Part shown: piece after piece, positions 37,849 to 46,291 of the stretch
How positions within the stretch are numbered: the first letter of the stretch is position 1
Layout: every line of letters starts with the position of its first letter
Source: JAQGMJ01 sp036498945
Lineage (GTDB): Bacteria; Pseudomonadota; Gammaproteobacteria; Burkholderiales; JAEUOS01
Reading direction: 5' to 3'
Assembly: GCA_036498945.1 (NCBI GenBank)
Contig: DASYEQ010000050.1
Coordinates: 33,048 to 97,047, forward strand
Length of the DNA stretch: 64,000 nucleotides
Translations under genes and position numbers: made by a program
The notes under the pieces: generated by a model
The model's database searches: none
The model's input: only the letters and a program-made list of their open reading frames with translations
Told to the model about the DNA's origin: nothing

Positions 37849-38283
37849 TTAGGCCCCCAGCGCGTGGCGCACGACGAACACGGTGGCAAAACCGGTGCCC
37901 ATGAAACACAGGGTGGCGGCCAGCGAGCGCGGCGACAGGCGCGACAAGCCGCAGACGCCGTGGCCGCTGGTGCAGCCGGCGCCGAAGCGCGTGCCCACGC
38001 CCACCAGCAGGCCGGCGGCGATCAGCGTGCCGTAGCCGGCCTCGATGCGGATTTCCGGCAGGGCGGAAAAGGCGCGCCACAGCCATGGCGCCGCCATCAG
38101 GCCGGCGAGAAAGGCGATGCGCCAGGCGGCGTCGCCCCGGCGCGGGCGCAGCAGGCCGCCGGCGATGCCACTGATGCCGGCGATGCGGCCGTTGGCGAGG
38201 GCGAACAGGGCGGCGGCGCAGCCGATCAGCACGCCGCCGATCAGCGAGGCCCAAGGGGTGAAGTGGTTCCAGTCGATCTGCAT
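37849..38283 (-). CDS. YeeE/YedE-type membrane protein, first half
   Basis: 144-residue inner-membrane protein, the partner of the 37408 gene. It carries GALFALANGRIAGISGIAGGLL-like and GAGCTSGHGVCGLSRLSPRSLAATLCFMGTGF loops; the GCTSGHGVCG cysteines are the sulphur-handling signature. Together the pair matches two-subunit YeeE/YedE permeases. It is divergent from the PGDYG gene (97 bp). Confidence 0.9.
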   Translation of the reverse strand: MQIDWNHFTPWASLIGGVLIGCAAALFALANGRIAGISGIAGGLLRPRRGDAAWRIAFLAGLMAAPWLWRAFSALPEIRIEAGYGTLIAAGLLVGVGTRFGAGCTSGHGVCGLSRLSPRSLAATLCFMGTGFATVFVVRHALGA

Positions 38284-38380
38284 GGCGTTTATTTGTTGGC
38301 CGCGCCCGCAAGCCCGGGCCCCGGCTCCCTTGGGATGGTTGCAACTTATTCTACGTCACCGCCTGCTTTACACTTGCGCC

Positions 38381-38809
38381 ATGATCCGACTCGAAAACAT
38401 CGACCTGCGCCGCGACCCTGCGGCGCGAACTTACGTCAAGGATGAAGTCGTGCAAGTGGCGTTCGCGCGCGAACCGGGCGAACTCGCGAGCCTGGAGGGG
38501 CCGAACCGCTATGCGGCGGGGGATGCGCTGATCACCGCCGCCAGCGGTGAGCGCTGGAGCGTCTCGCACGAGCGCTTCGAGGCCAAGTACATTCCCGCGG
38601 GCGCAACAGTGGCGGGGGCGGATGGCGCCTATCGCGCGCAGCCGGTGCCGGTGCTGGCCAAGCAAATGCGCGAGGCCTTCAGCCTGGCGCGCTCGGCCGG
38701 CGGCGACGTGCTCACGGGCGAGCCCGGCGACTGGGTGCTGCAATACGCGCCGGGAGATTACGGATTGACTGCCGCCGCGCGTTTCGCGCGCGTGTACAAA
38801 GCCGCCTGA
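38381..38809 (+). CDS. PGDYG domain protein
   Basis: 142-residue soluble protein with a C-terminal PGDYGLT motif (about residues 125-131) preceded by EPGDWVLQYA. PGDYG proteins are short beta-rich proteins of unknown role, found in many proteobacteria. Divergent from the YeeE/YedE pair, convergent with the ACT-like gene 19 bp downstream. Confidence 0.75.
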   Translation: MIRLENIDLRRDPAARTYVKDEVVQVAFAREPGELASLEGPNRYAAGDALITAASGERWSVSHERFEAKYIPAGATVAGADGAYRAQPVPVLAKQMREAFSLARSAGGDVLTGEPGDWVLQYAPGDYGLTAAARFARVYKAA

Positions 38810-38828
38810 GGGACAGGCCTTCTACGCC

Positions 38829-39173
38829 TCAGGCGCTTTGCGGGTTCGATTCCCAGCGCACGGCGCGTACGCAGGTGTCGGCGCCGAGCAGGTTGATCAG
38901 GGTGGCGATGGCGCCGCGCACTTCGCCGGAGCCGCTGATCGAGAACACCATGCGGGTGCGTGGGCCGTCGTGCGCCGCCGAAGGGCTGCTGGCATGCACG
39001 CGCACGCCGGCGCCTTTGGCTTGCAGGCTGCGCGTCACCAGGGTCTCGACGCGCTGCGCGGAGGTGGACAGGCAGGTGACGAAAATGCGATAGGCGCTGC
39101 GGCGCGGCGCGCCGTTTTGCAGCCATTCGGTGGGGGCGGGATTGTTCGCTTGCGTGGGGGACTGATACAACAT
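38829..39173 (-). CDS. Stand-alone MgtC-type C-terminal ACT-like domain protein
   Basis: 114-residue soluble protein. RIFVTCLSTSAQRVETLVTRSL ... TRMVFSISGSGEVRGAIATLINLLGADTCVRAVRWE has the strand-helix pattern of the ACT-like C-terminal domain of MgtC/SapB proteins, with the typical VRAVRWE end, but the membrane part is missing. AGGAG precedes the ATG at 39173. It is 105 bp downstream of the kdp-linked small gene, on the same strand, so may belong to the kdp transcript. Confidence 0.6.
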   Translation of the reverse strand: MLYQSPTQANNPAPTEWLQNGAPRRSAYRIFVTCLSTSAQRVETLVTRSLQAKGAGVRVHASSPSAAHDGPRTRMVFSISGSGEVRGAIATLINLLGADTCVRAVRWESNPQSA

Positions 39174-39277
39174 GTTATGTGCTCCTGATACTGCTGATGC
39201 GACCCTCGCAGCATAGCCCTCTGAACGTAAAGCCGGTGTAAAGGGGTTGTTACGGTGTGTAACAGCGGTGATGAAAA

Positions 39278-39640
39278 TCACGGCGCCCCGACCGCGATGG
39301 CGCGCACGATGCGCCCGGAGGGACCATCGCAGACCAGCACGGTTTCGCGGCCGTCGCGCGCTTCGATGTAAAGATGAACCTGCGTCGGCGCGGCGGTCGT
39401 GCCGCCAGGCGCGCGCGCGCTGATCAGCTTGACTTCGCCGGGATAATCGACCGCCGCGTTTTTGCGGCAGGCTTCGATGTACTCACTGCCCGGCGGGACA
39501 AAGTAACTGACGGCGAAGGCCAGTCCCGAAAACAGGCAGATGCTGGCGGCGAGCGCGATGCGCTGCGCCGCCCTCCCGGGCAGCGGCAGCGAGAAGTCGG
39601 GATCATCGGGAAATTCGGGGTGTTCGAAAAGCGGCGGCAT
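39278..39640 (-). CDS. Small membrane protein in the kdp operon
   Basis: 120-residue protein with one N-terminal membrane helix (about 28-48) and a soluble C-terminal domain (EYIEACRKNAAVDYPGEVKL, HLYIEARDGRETVLVCD). It begins 2 bp past the kdpC stop, so it is in the kdp operon. No family recognised; it is not KdpD or KdpE. Confidence 0.6.
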   Translation of the reverse strand: MPPLFEHPEFPDDPDFSLPLPGRAAQRIALAASICLFSGLAFAVSYFVPPGSEYIEACRKNAAVDYPGEVKLISARAPGGTTAAPTQVHLYIEARDGRETVLVCDGPSGRIVRAIAVGAP

Positions 39641-39642
39641 GA

Positions 39643-40215
39643 TCAGTGCGCGGCGTCCAGCGCCAGGTTGAGGACGAGCACGTTGACGCGCGGCTCGCCG
39701 AGGATGCCGAGCTGTCGCCCTTCGGTGGCCTGGGCGACGAGTTCGCGCACGCGGGCCGGGGCCAGCTTTCTCACGCGGGCGACGCGCGCCACCTGGTACC
39801 CGGCGGCGGCGGGGCTGATGTGCGGGTCCAGGCCGCTGCCGGAGGCGGTGACGAGGTCGATGGGCACCGGCGCGGTATTGCCGGGGTCGGCTTCGCGCAG
39901 GGTCTTGATGCGCTCGCTCACCGCATCGGCCAGGGCCTTGTTGGTGGGCCCCAGGTTGGAGCCGGAAGAGGCGGCGGCGTTGTAGCCGTAGGGCGAGGTG
40001 GCCGAGGGGCGGCTCCAGAAATGGCCGGGGTCGCTGAAGGGCTGGCCGATCAGGCGCGAGCCGGCGGGCCTGCCGGCCTTCTCGATCATCGAGCCGCTGG
40101 CGGGGCCAGGCATCACGGCCTGCGCGATGCCGGTCACGAGCAGCGGGTAGGCGGCGCCGGTGAGCGCGGTCATGACGATCAGCAGGGATAACGCGGGACG
40201 GAAGTGGGTGAGCAT
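39643..40215 (-). CDS. kdpC: Potassium-transporting ATPase KdpC subunit
   Basis: 190-residue inner-membrane subunit of the Kdp K+ ATPase. One N-terminal helix (FRPALSLLIVMTALTGAAYPLLVTGIAQ), then the periplasmic part with SRLIGQPFSDPGHFWSRPSATSPYGYNAAASSGSNLGP and LVTASGSGLDPHISPAAA, all KdpC hallmarks. It assists K+ delivery to KdpA/B. Full length. Confidence 0.97.
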   Translation of the reverse strand: MLTHFRPALSLLIVMTALTGAAYPLLVTGIAQAVMPGPASGSMIEKAGRPAGSRLIGQPFSDPGHFWSRPSATSPYGYNAAASSGSNLGPTNKALADAVSERIKTLREADPGNTAPVPIDLVTASGSGLDPHISPAAAGYQVARVARVRKLAPARVRELVAQATEGRQLGILGEPRVNVLVLNLALDAAH

Positions 40216-40226
40216 GGGGTTTCCTT

Positions 40227-42353
40227 TCAGATCCAGCCCAAAGAGGCGAGGAGCATGTCGATCAGCTTGATGCCTATGAAGGGCACGATCAGGCCGCCGA
40301 CGCCGTAGATCAGCAGGTTGCGGCGCAAGAGGCCGTCCGCGCCGATCGCCTTGTAGGGGACGCCGCGCAGGGCCAGGGGGATGAGGAAGATGATGACCAG
40401 GGCGTTGAAGATCACCGCCGACATGATGGCGCTCGCCGGCGTGGCGAGGTGCATGATGTTCAGCGTGTTGAGCGCCGGGTAGGTGCTGGCGAAGGCGGCG
40501 GGGATGATGGCGAAGTATTTCGCCACGTCGTTGGCAATCGAAAACGTGGTGAGCGAGCCGCGGGTGATCAGCATCTGCTTGCCGATTTCGACGATCTCGA
40601 TCAGCTTGGTCGGGTTGGAGTCGAGATCGACCATGTTGCCGGCTTCCTTCGCCGCCTGGGTGCCGCTGTTCATCGCCACCGCCACGTCGGCTTGCGCCAG
40701 CGCGGGGGCGTCGTTGGTGCCGTCGCCGGCCATCGCGACCAGGCGGCCATCGGCCTGGTATCGGCGGATCAGCTTGAGCTTGGCTTCGGGGGTGGCCTCG
40801 GCGAGGAAGTCGTCGACGCCGGCCTCCGCCGCGATGGCGGCGGCGGTAAGCTTGTTGTCGCCGGTGATCATCACGGTCTTGATGCCCATGCGGCGCAGCT
40901 CGGCGAAGCGTTCGCGGATGCCGCCTTTCACCACGTCGCGCAGCTCGACCACGCCCAGCACCTGGTGGCCTTCCGTGACGACCAGCGGGGTGGCGCCGTC
41001 GCGGGCGATCTCGTCCACCCTGGCTTGCACTTCGGCAGGCACGCGGCCTCCCTGGCTCTCGATCCAGGCGCGCACGGCTTCGGTGGCGCCCTTGCGGATG
41101 ATGCGCGTGCCGGTGCCGTCGGTGAGATTCACGCCGCTCATGCGGGTTTGCGCGGTGAAGGGGATGAACTCGGCTCGCGTTTTCGTAACCGCGTCGTTCA
41201 TGTCGCGCTCGCGCAGGCCATGCCTGCTCCTGGCGAGCGCGACAATCGAGCGGCCTTCGGGGGTTTCGTCGGCCAGCGAGGCGAGTTGCGCGGCATCGGC
41301 CAGGCCTTGCACATCGATGCCGTTGGCCGGCCAGAAGCGCGCGGCCTGGCGGTTGCCGAGCGTGATGGTGCCGGTCTTGTCGAGCAGCAGCACGTCGACG
41401 TCGCCGGCGGCTTCGACCGCGCGGCCGGAGGTGGCGATGACGTTGGCCTGGATCATGCGGTCCATGCCGGCGATGCCGATAGCCGAGAGCAGGCCGCCGA
41501 TGGTGGTCGGAATCAGGCACACCAGCAGGGCCACCAGCACGGTGATGCTGACGACCGTGCCCTGGCCCGCGGCGCCGACGGCGAAGATCGAGAAAGGCAG
41601 CAGCGTGGCGGTGGTCTTGAGGAAGATCAGGGTCAGCGCGGCGAGCAGGATGGAGAGCGCGATTTCGTTCGGCGTCTTCTGGCGGCGGGCACCCTCGACC
41701 ATGGCGATCATGCGGTCGATGAAGGCTTCGCCGGGGTTGGCGGAAATGCGCACGACGATCCAGTCAGACAGCACACGGGTACCGCCGGTGACCGAAGATC
41801 GGTCGCCGCCGGATTCGCGGATCACCGGGGCGGATTCGCCGGTGATCGCCGACTCGTCGACGGAAGCCACGCCTTCAATCACTTCGCCGTCGCCGGGGAT
41901 GGCCGCGCCCGCCTTCACCAGCACGAAGTCGCCCTTGCGCAATTGCGTGGCGTTGATCACGTTGAACTTGGCGTCGCGGCGGCCGGTGTCCAGCTTCATC
42001 GCCGAGAGGTCGCGCTTGGCGCCGCGCAGCGACTGCGCCTGTGCCTTGCCGCGGCCTTCCGCGATGGCTTCGGCGAAGTTGGCGAACAGGAGCGTGAACC
42101 AGAGCCAGAGCGCGATGGCGAGGATGAAGCCGGACGGCGCTTCCCCACGGCCGAACACCGACTGGACCCACAGGCCGGTGGTGAGGATCGAGCCGATGAA
42201 GACGACGAACATCACCGGGTTGCGGATCTGCGCGCGCGGCGAGAGCTTGAGGAAGGCGTCGATCAGCGCCTGCCTGATCAGGCGGCCCTCGAACAGCGGG
42301 CGCGCGGTGACGCGGGTGGGCGACTCGGTCGGGCTACGGGCGGCGGTGCTCAT
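40227..42353 (-). CDS. kdpB: Potassium-transporting ATPase KdpB subunit
   Basis: 708-residue P-type ATPase subunit. The actuator TGES is at 171-174, the phosphorylated Asp325 lies in DKTGTITLGNRQA, and GDGTNDAPALAQADVAVAMNSGT is the hinge. The last helix ends in GGLIVPFIGIKLIDMLLASLGWI. Full length, between kdpA (1-bp gap) and kdpC (11-bp gap). Confidence 0.97.
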   Translation of the reverse strand: MSTAARSPTESPTRVTARPLFEGRLIRQALIDAFLKLSPRAQIRNPVMFVVFIGSILTTGLWVQSVFGRGEAPSGFILAIALWLWFTLLFANFAEAIAEGRGKAQAQSLRGAKRDLSAMKLDTGRRDAKFNVINATQLRKGDFVLVKAGAAIPGDGEVIEGVASVDESAITGESAPVIRESGGDRSSVTGGTRVLSDWIVVRISANPGEAFIDRMIAMVEGARRQKTPNEIALSILLAALTLIFLKTTATLLPFSIFAVGAAGQGTVVSITVLVALLVCLIPTTIGGLLSAIGIAGMDRMIQANVIATSGRAVEAAGDVDVLLLDKTGTITLGNRQAARFWPANGIDVQGLADAAQLASLADETPEGRSIVALARSRHGLRERDMNDAVTKTRAEFIPFTAQTRMSGVNLTDGTGTRIIRKGATEAVRAWIESQGGRVPAEVQARVDEIARDGATPLVVTEGHQVLGVVELRDVVKGGIRERFAELRRMGIKTVMITGDNKLTAAAIAAEAGVDDFLAEATPEAKLKLIRRYQADGRLVAMAGDGTNDAPALAQADVAVAMNSGTQAAKEAGNMVDLDSNPTKLIEIVEIGKQMLITRGSLTTFSIANDVAKYFAIIPAAFASTYPALNTLNIMHLATPASAIMSAVIFNALVIIFLIPLALRGVPYKAIGADGLLRRNLLIYGVGGLIVPFIGIKLIDMLLASLGWI

Positions 42354-42354
42354 G

Positions 42355-44160
42355 TCAATTCCCCAGCATGATCAGTTGTTCGACCATCGGCCCGAGCGCC
42401 AGCGCCGGGATGAAGGTCAAGGCGCCGACGATGACCACCGTGCCGATCAGCAGCACGACGAACAGCGGCGTATGGGTGGAGAGGGTGCCGCCGCCGGCGG
42501 GCACGTGGCGCTTGGCGGCCAGGGCCCCGGCAATCGCCAGCGTCGGAATCGCCAGCCAGTAGCGCGACACCAGCATCTCGATGCCCAGCGCAATGTTGTA
42601 GAACGGCGTATTGGCGGAAAGGCCGGCGAAAGCGCTGCCGTTGTTGTTGCCGGCGGAGGAGAACGCATACAAGATCTCGGAGAAGCCGTGCGCGCCGGGG
42701 TTGGCGATGCCCGCGCGGCCGGCATCGGTGACGACCGCGATCGCGGTGCCGATCAGCACGAAAAAGCACGGCACCAGGATCACCAGCGAGGCCATTTTCA
42801 TTTCGTACGCCTCGATTTTCTTGCCGAGATACTCCGGCGTGCGCCCGACCATCAAGCCGGCGACGAACACCGCGATGATGGCGAACACCAGCATGCCGTA
42901 GAGCCCCGAGCCGGCGCCGCCGAACACCACTTCACCGAGCTGCATCAGCCACATCGGCAGCATGCCGCCCAGGGGGGTGTAGGAGTCGTGCATGGAATTG
43001 ACCGAGCCGTTCGAGGCTGCGGTGGTGACGGTGGACCACAGCGCGGAATCGACGATGCCGAAGCGCGTCTCCTTGCCTTCCATGTTGCCGCCGGGCTGCA
43101 TCACCGAGGCAGCCTGGTCCACACCCAGCGAGGCGAGCTTCGGATTGCCGCCCTGCTCCGCGCCCACCGTGATCACGGTGAGCACGGCGAAGATCAGGGT
43201 CATCGCCGCCAGCACCGCCCAGCCCTGGCGGGTGTCGCCCACCATCTTGCCGAAGGTGTAGCACAGCGCCGCCGGAATCAGCAGGATCGCCAGCATCTCG
43301 AGGAAGTTGGACAGGGGCGTGGGGTTTTCCAGCGGATGCGCGGCGTTGACGTTGAAAAAGCCGCCGCCGTTGGTGCCCAGCTGCTTGATCGCCACCTGCG
43401 AAGCGGCGGGGCCCACCGCAATGGTCTGCTCCTTCACCTCGACCTTTTGGGTGACGGGCTTGCCTTGCGCATCCATTTTCGCCGAGCCGTCGGCGTTTTT
43501 CACCGGGTCATCAATGCTCACCTTTTCCACCAGAGGCACGTTCTGGTAGGGCGCGAAGGTCTGCACCACGCCTTGCGAAACCAGGGCGAGCGCGAGGATG
43601 AAGGAGATCGGCAGCAGGATGTACAGCGTGCTGCGGGTCATGTCGACCCAGAAGTTGCCGATGCCGCCGGCCTGGCGGCGCGCGAAGCCGCGGATGAAAG
43701 CGATGAGCACCGCCATGCCGACGGCGCAGGAGACGAAGTTCTGCACCGTGAGCCCGAGCATCTGCGTCAGGTAGCTCATGGTGGATTCGCCGCCGTAGCC
43801 TTGCCAGTTGGTGTTGGTGGCGAAGCTGATGGCGGTGTTGAAGGAAGAGTCGGGCGACACCGCGGGCATGCCCTGCGGGTTGAGCGGCAGCACGGCTTGC
43901 AGGCGCTGCAAGGCATAGACCGCCAGCGCACCGAGCATGTTGAACAGCATGAAGGCAAGCGCGTAGGCCTTCCAGTTCATGTCTTCTTCCGGATCGACGC
44001 CGCAGACGCGGTAGATCAGGCGCTCGACCGGTCCCAGGAGCGCTTGAGCGAAATGCGCGCGGCCTTCGTAGACCGCGGCCATGTAGGCGCCTAGCGGCTT
44101 GACCAGCGCCAGCAGGACGACGAGGAACAGGCCGATTTGCAGGGCATTGTTGGCATTCAT
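42355..44160 (-). CDS. kdpA: Potassium-transporting ATPase KdpA subunit
   Basis: 601-residue K+ channel-like subunit. The selectivity-filter-like loops are visible: SFATNTNWQGYGGEST, KQLGTNGGGFFNVNAAHPLENPTP and SSAGNNNGSAFAGL. ATG overlaps the kdpF stop by one base. Full length. Confidence 0.97.
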   Translation of the reverse strand: MNANNALQIGLFLVVLLALVKPLGAYMAAVYEGRAHFAQALLGPVERLIYRVCGVDPEEDMNWKAYALAFMLFNMLGALAVYALQRLQAVLPLNPQGMPAVSPDSSFNTAISFATNTNWQGYGGESTMSYLTQMLGLTVQNFVSCAVGMAVLIAFIRGFARRQAGGIGNFWVDMTRSTLYILLPISFILALALVSQGVVQTFAPYQNVPLVEKVSIDDPVKNADGSAKMDAQGKPVTQKVEVKEQTIAVGPAASQVAIKQLGTNGGGFFNVNAAHPLENPTPLSNFLEMLAILLIPAALCYTFGKMVGDTRQGWAVLAAMTLIFAVLTVITVGAEQGGNPKLASLGVDQAASVMQPGGNMEGKETRFGIVDSALWSTVTTAASNGSVNSMHDSYTPLGGMLPMWLMQLGEVVFGGAGSGLYGMLVFAIIAVFVAGLMVGRTPEYLGKKIEAYEMKMASLVILVPCFFVLIGTAIAVVTDAGRAGIANPGAHGFSEILYAFSSAGNNNGSAFAGLSANTPFYNIALGIEMLVSRYWLAIPTLAIAGALAAKRHVPAGGGTLSTHTPLFVVLLIGTVVIVGALTFIPALALGPMVEQLIMLGN

Positions 44161-44249
44161 CAGAATTTCTCCGGCTTGAGCATCGCCAACAGCAGGTACG
44201 CGGTCAGCGCGATGAACAGGAGCAGGCCGATCCAGTAGAACGGGTTCAT
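44160..44249 (-). CDS. kdpF: KdpF small subunit
   Basis: 29-residue single-helix peptide, MNPFYWIGLLLFIALTAYLL then LAMLKPEKF. The LLxPEKF ending is characteristic of KdpF, which stabilises the Kdp complex. Its stop shares a base with the kdpA start, and its ATG overlaps the stop of the 34-residue frame before it. Confidence 0.93.
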   Translation of the reverse strand: MNPFYWIGLLLFIALTAYLLLAMLKPEKF

Positions 44250-44350
44250 TGACGCGGCTCCTCTTTGCGGGCCAGGCGGTCGAAGGCGGGGATCAAGGCG
44301 CAGGTGAGGCCGAACAGCGCGAGCAGAAGCAGCAGGTAGACGAGGTCCAT
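44246..44350 (-). CDS. 34-residue membrane miniprotein at the head of the kdp operon
   Basis: A 34-residue frame with GGAGG six bases before its ATG and a single membrane helix (MDLVYLLLLLALFGLTCALI, then a basic/acidic tail ending EEPRQ). Its stop overlaps the kdpF start (ATGA). Small frames of this form occur before kdpF in other bacteria but have no name or known role. The ribosome site and double overlap make a real gene likely. Confidence 0.75.
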   Translation of the reverse strand: MDLVYLLLLLALFGLTCALIPAFDRLARKEEPRQ

Positions 44351-44427
44351 ATATTCCTCCGGGTGAGACGGACGAATGGAATATAGGGACGCGCGCATAA
44401 GCTTGGCGTCAAGATGCGCGCTGGGCG

Positions 44428-44444
44428 TGTAAAGACTTTATAAA
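44428..44444 (-). promoter_or_regulatory. KdpE-like operator upstream of the kdp operon
   Basis: On the minus strand the 17-mer reads TTTATAAAGTCTTTACA. The E. coli KdpE site is TTTATACTTTTTTTACA: both have TTTATA, five bases, TTTACA. It lies 78 bp before the first start codon, with TTGACG further downstream as a possible -35. It suggests response-regulator control by KdpE although kdpDE is not in this window. Confidence 0.6.
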
Positions 44445-44516
44445 GACGGCGCCGCGCCGGAGCCCGGTTTTCGCGCCGCACGCGCCGCGAACGCGGCGCG
44501 GATCACGCAGGTGCGC

Positions 44517-45446
44517 TTATTTCTTTTTCTTCGCCACCACGGTTTCGCAGGCGATGTTGAAGCCGGCTTCCAGCGCGTCGAGGAAGACGCGGGTTTTCGC
44601 CGGCATCAGGCGCCGGCCGGGGAATACCGCCCAGCCGTCCACCGAGGGCGGGCTCCATTCGGGCAGCACGCGCTCCAGGTTGCCCTCGAGCAGGTGGTCA
44701 TGCACATACAGGTCGGAGGAGAGCGCGATGCCGGCGCCGCGGCAGGCCATGGCCACCAGCACGTCGGGCGAATTGACCAGCACACGCGCCGGCAAGGGCT
44801 CCTCCCATGTCGCCTTGCCGCGCGCGAAGGTCCAGGCCGACGGGCCGCCGCTGCGCGCCAGGATGCGCAGCAGGTCGTGGGCCTTGAGCTCGCCCGGCTC
44901 CTGCGGGCGGCCGCGGCGTTTCAGGTAGGCGGGCGAAGCGTAGATGCCGGTGGCAAAGCGCGACAGGCGGCGCGCGGCCAGGGTGGCGTCGTCCGGCAGG
45001 TCGCCCATGCGGATCGCCAGGTCGTAGCCCTCGCCTACCAGATCAACGCGGCGCGGCGAGAGGTCCAGCTCCAGTTGCACGGCGGGGTAGCGCAGCACGA
45101 ATTCGGTGAACATCGCCTCCAGCCCGCGCGCAATGTCGCCCGGCATGGAAACCCGCAGGCGCCCGCTGGGCTCGGCCTGGCGGTGCTCGACCAGCGCGGC
45201 GGCTGCCTCGGTCTGCTCGACCACGCCGCGCGCGTGTTCCAGCAGGCTGTTGCCGACCTCGGTCAGCACCAGCTTGCGCGTGGTGCGCGTCAGCAGGCGT
45301 TCGCCCAGTTGCTCCTCCAGGGCCGAAATGCGCCGCGACAAGGTGGACTTCGGCAGGCCGACACGCTCGGCAGCGCGGGTGAAACTGCCCGATTCGGCGA
45401 TGCGCGCGAACAGCAGCAAGTCGTTGGGATCGATGGAGCCGTGCAT
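44517..45446 (-). CDS. LysR-family regulator
   Basis: 309-residue LysR regulator. HTH: ESGSFTRAAERVGLPKSTLSRRISALEEQLGERLL; periplasmic-binding-like effector domain from about 90 to the end. The C-terminal lysine tail (VVAKKKK) is unusual. Start 45446 (MHGSIDPNDLLLF) places the HTH at the usual position. It is divergent from the azoreductase gene, and probably controls it. Confidence 0.92.
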   Translation of the reverse strand: MHGSIDPNDLLLFARIAESGSFTRAAERVGLPKSTLSRRISALEEQLGERLLTRTTRKLVLTEVGNSLLEHARGVVEQTEAAAALVEHRQAEPSGRLRVSMPGDIARGLEAMFTEFVLRYPAVQLELDLSPRRVDLVGEGYDLAIRMGDLPDDATLAARRLSRFATGIYASPAYLKRRGRPQEPGELKAHDLLRILARSGGPSAWTFARGKATWEEPLPARVLVNSPDVLVAMACRGAGIALSSDLYVHDHLLEGNLERVLPEWSPPSVDGWAVFPGRRLMPAKTRVFLDALEAGFNIACETVVAKKKK

Positions 45447-45461
45447 GGCCGCTTCCGGTTT

Positions 45462-45538
45462 ATTGTTGCATGAACAGAACAATGATATCCGTTTCGGCGT
45501 CTTCCGCCCAACCTCCGCTGGCAATACAGTGATTGCCA
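45462..45538. promoter_or_regulatory. Operator palindromes between the LysR and azoreductase genes
   Basis: Two inverted repeats: ATTGTT (45462-45467) and AACAAT (45478-45483) around 10 bases, and TGGCAAT (45519-45525) and ATTGCCA (45532-45538) around 6 bases. Both have the T-N-A dyad form of LysR-type sites and lie in the 132-bp divergent spacer. Confidence 0.6.
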
Positions 45539-45578
45539 GACGTCACCGCGACGTAAACCAGCTTCCCGGAGGATCACC

Positions 45579-46178
45579 ATGAACATCCTGCAAATCAATT
45601 CCAGCGCCCGTGTCGGCGGCTCGCAATCGACCGTGCTGGCCAATGAAATTTCCGCGCGCCTGGCCGCCGCCAACCCTGCTGCGCAAGTCAAGGTGCGCGA
45701 TCTCGCCGCCGCGCCACACCCGGCGCTGGACGAGCCCACGCTGCAAGCCCTGTTCACCCCCGCCGAGCAGCGCAGCGCCGAGCAGGCCGCGCGCGTGGCG
45801 CTGGACGACGCCCTGATCGCCGAACTGCAAGCCGCCGACGCGGTGGTGCTGGGCGTACCGATGTACAACTTCGCCGTTTCCACCCAGTTGAAGAACTGGA
45901 TCGACGCCATCGCCCGCGCGCGCGTCACCTTCCGCTACACCGAGAAGGGACCGGAAGGCCTGCTCACCGGCAAGAAGGTGTACGTGGCGCTGGCGCGCGG
46001 CGGCGTGCACCGCGACCAGCCGCACGATTCGCAAGTGCCGTATCTGAAAACCGTGCTGGGCTTTCTCGGCATGAAGGACGTGCAGTTCTTCTACGCCGAA
46101 GGCCTGTCGATCAGCCCGGAACACGCGCAACGCGCCATCGAGCAGGCGCGCGGCGAAATCGAAGCCACCTTCGCCTGA
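45579..46178 (+). CDS. azoR: FMN-dependent NADH-azoreductase
   Basis: 199-residue flavodoxin-fold enzyme of the AzoR/AcpD family. N-terminal FMN-phosphate loop NILQINSSARVGGSQS, and PMYNFAVSTQLKNWIDAIARARVTFRY is the quinone/azo site; ARGGVHRDQPHDSQVPYLKTVLGFLGM completes it. It reduces quinones and azo dyes with NADH. Full length; strong GGAGG before the ATG. A terminator follows. Confidence 0.95.
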   Translation: MNILQINSSARVGGSQSTVLANEISARLAAANPAAQVKVRDLAAAPHPALDEPTLQALFTPAEQRSAEQAARVALDDALIAELQAADAVVLGVPMYNFAVSTQLKNWIDAIARARVTFRYTEKGPEGLLTGKKVYVALARGGVHRDQPHDSQVPYLKTVLGFLGMKDVQFFYAEGLSISPEHAQRAIEQARGEIEATFA

Positions 46179-46236
46179 GTCAATGGCAACCCGCCGCGAA
46201 AAGCGCGGCGTAAAGCAATTCCGCTGCTGCCCAAAC

Positions 46237-46275
46237 AAAAAGCCGGCGCCCGCACTTGCGGGGCCGGCTTTTTGC
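46237..46275. terminator. Bidirectional terminator between azoR and the PEBP gene
   Basis: Hairpin AAAAAGCCGGC (46238-46248) and GCCGGCTTTTT (46263-46273 region) with a GC-rich inner loop; T runs on both strands. It separates two convergent genes. Confidence 0.88.
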
Positions 46276-46291
46276 CGTTTCGAATTGCTGC

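Noticed and set aside
38841..38859. tRNA T-arm-like string GGGTTCGATTCCC
   Set aside because: It lies inside the coding region of the MgtC-type ACT-like gene and I find no acceptor stem, anticodon arm or D-arm at proper distances.
40483..44094. Very long open frame (1203 codons) on the plus strand opposite kdpAB
   Set aside because: A shadow of the high GC bias in the kdp genes; composition is not protein-like and the kdp proteins on the minus strand are certain.
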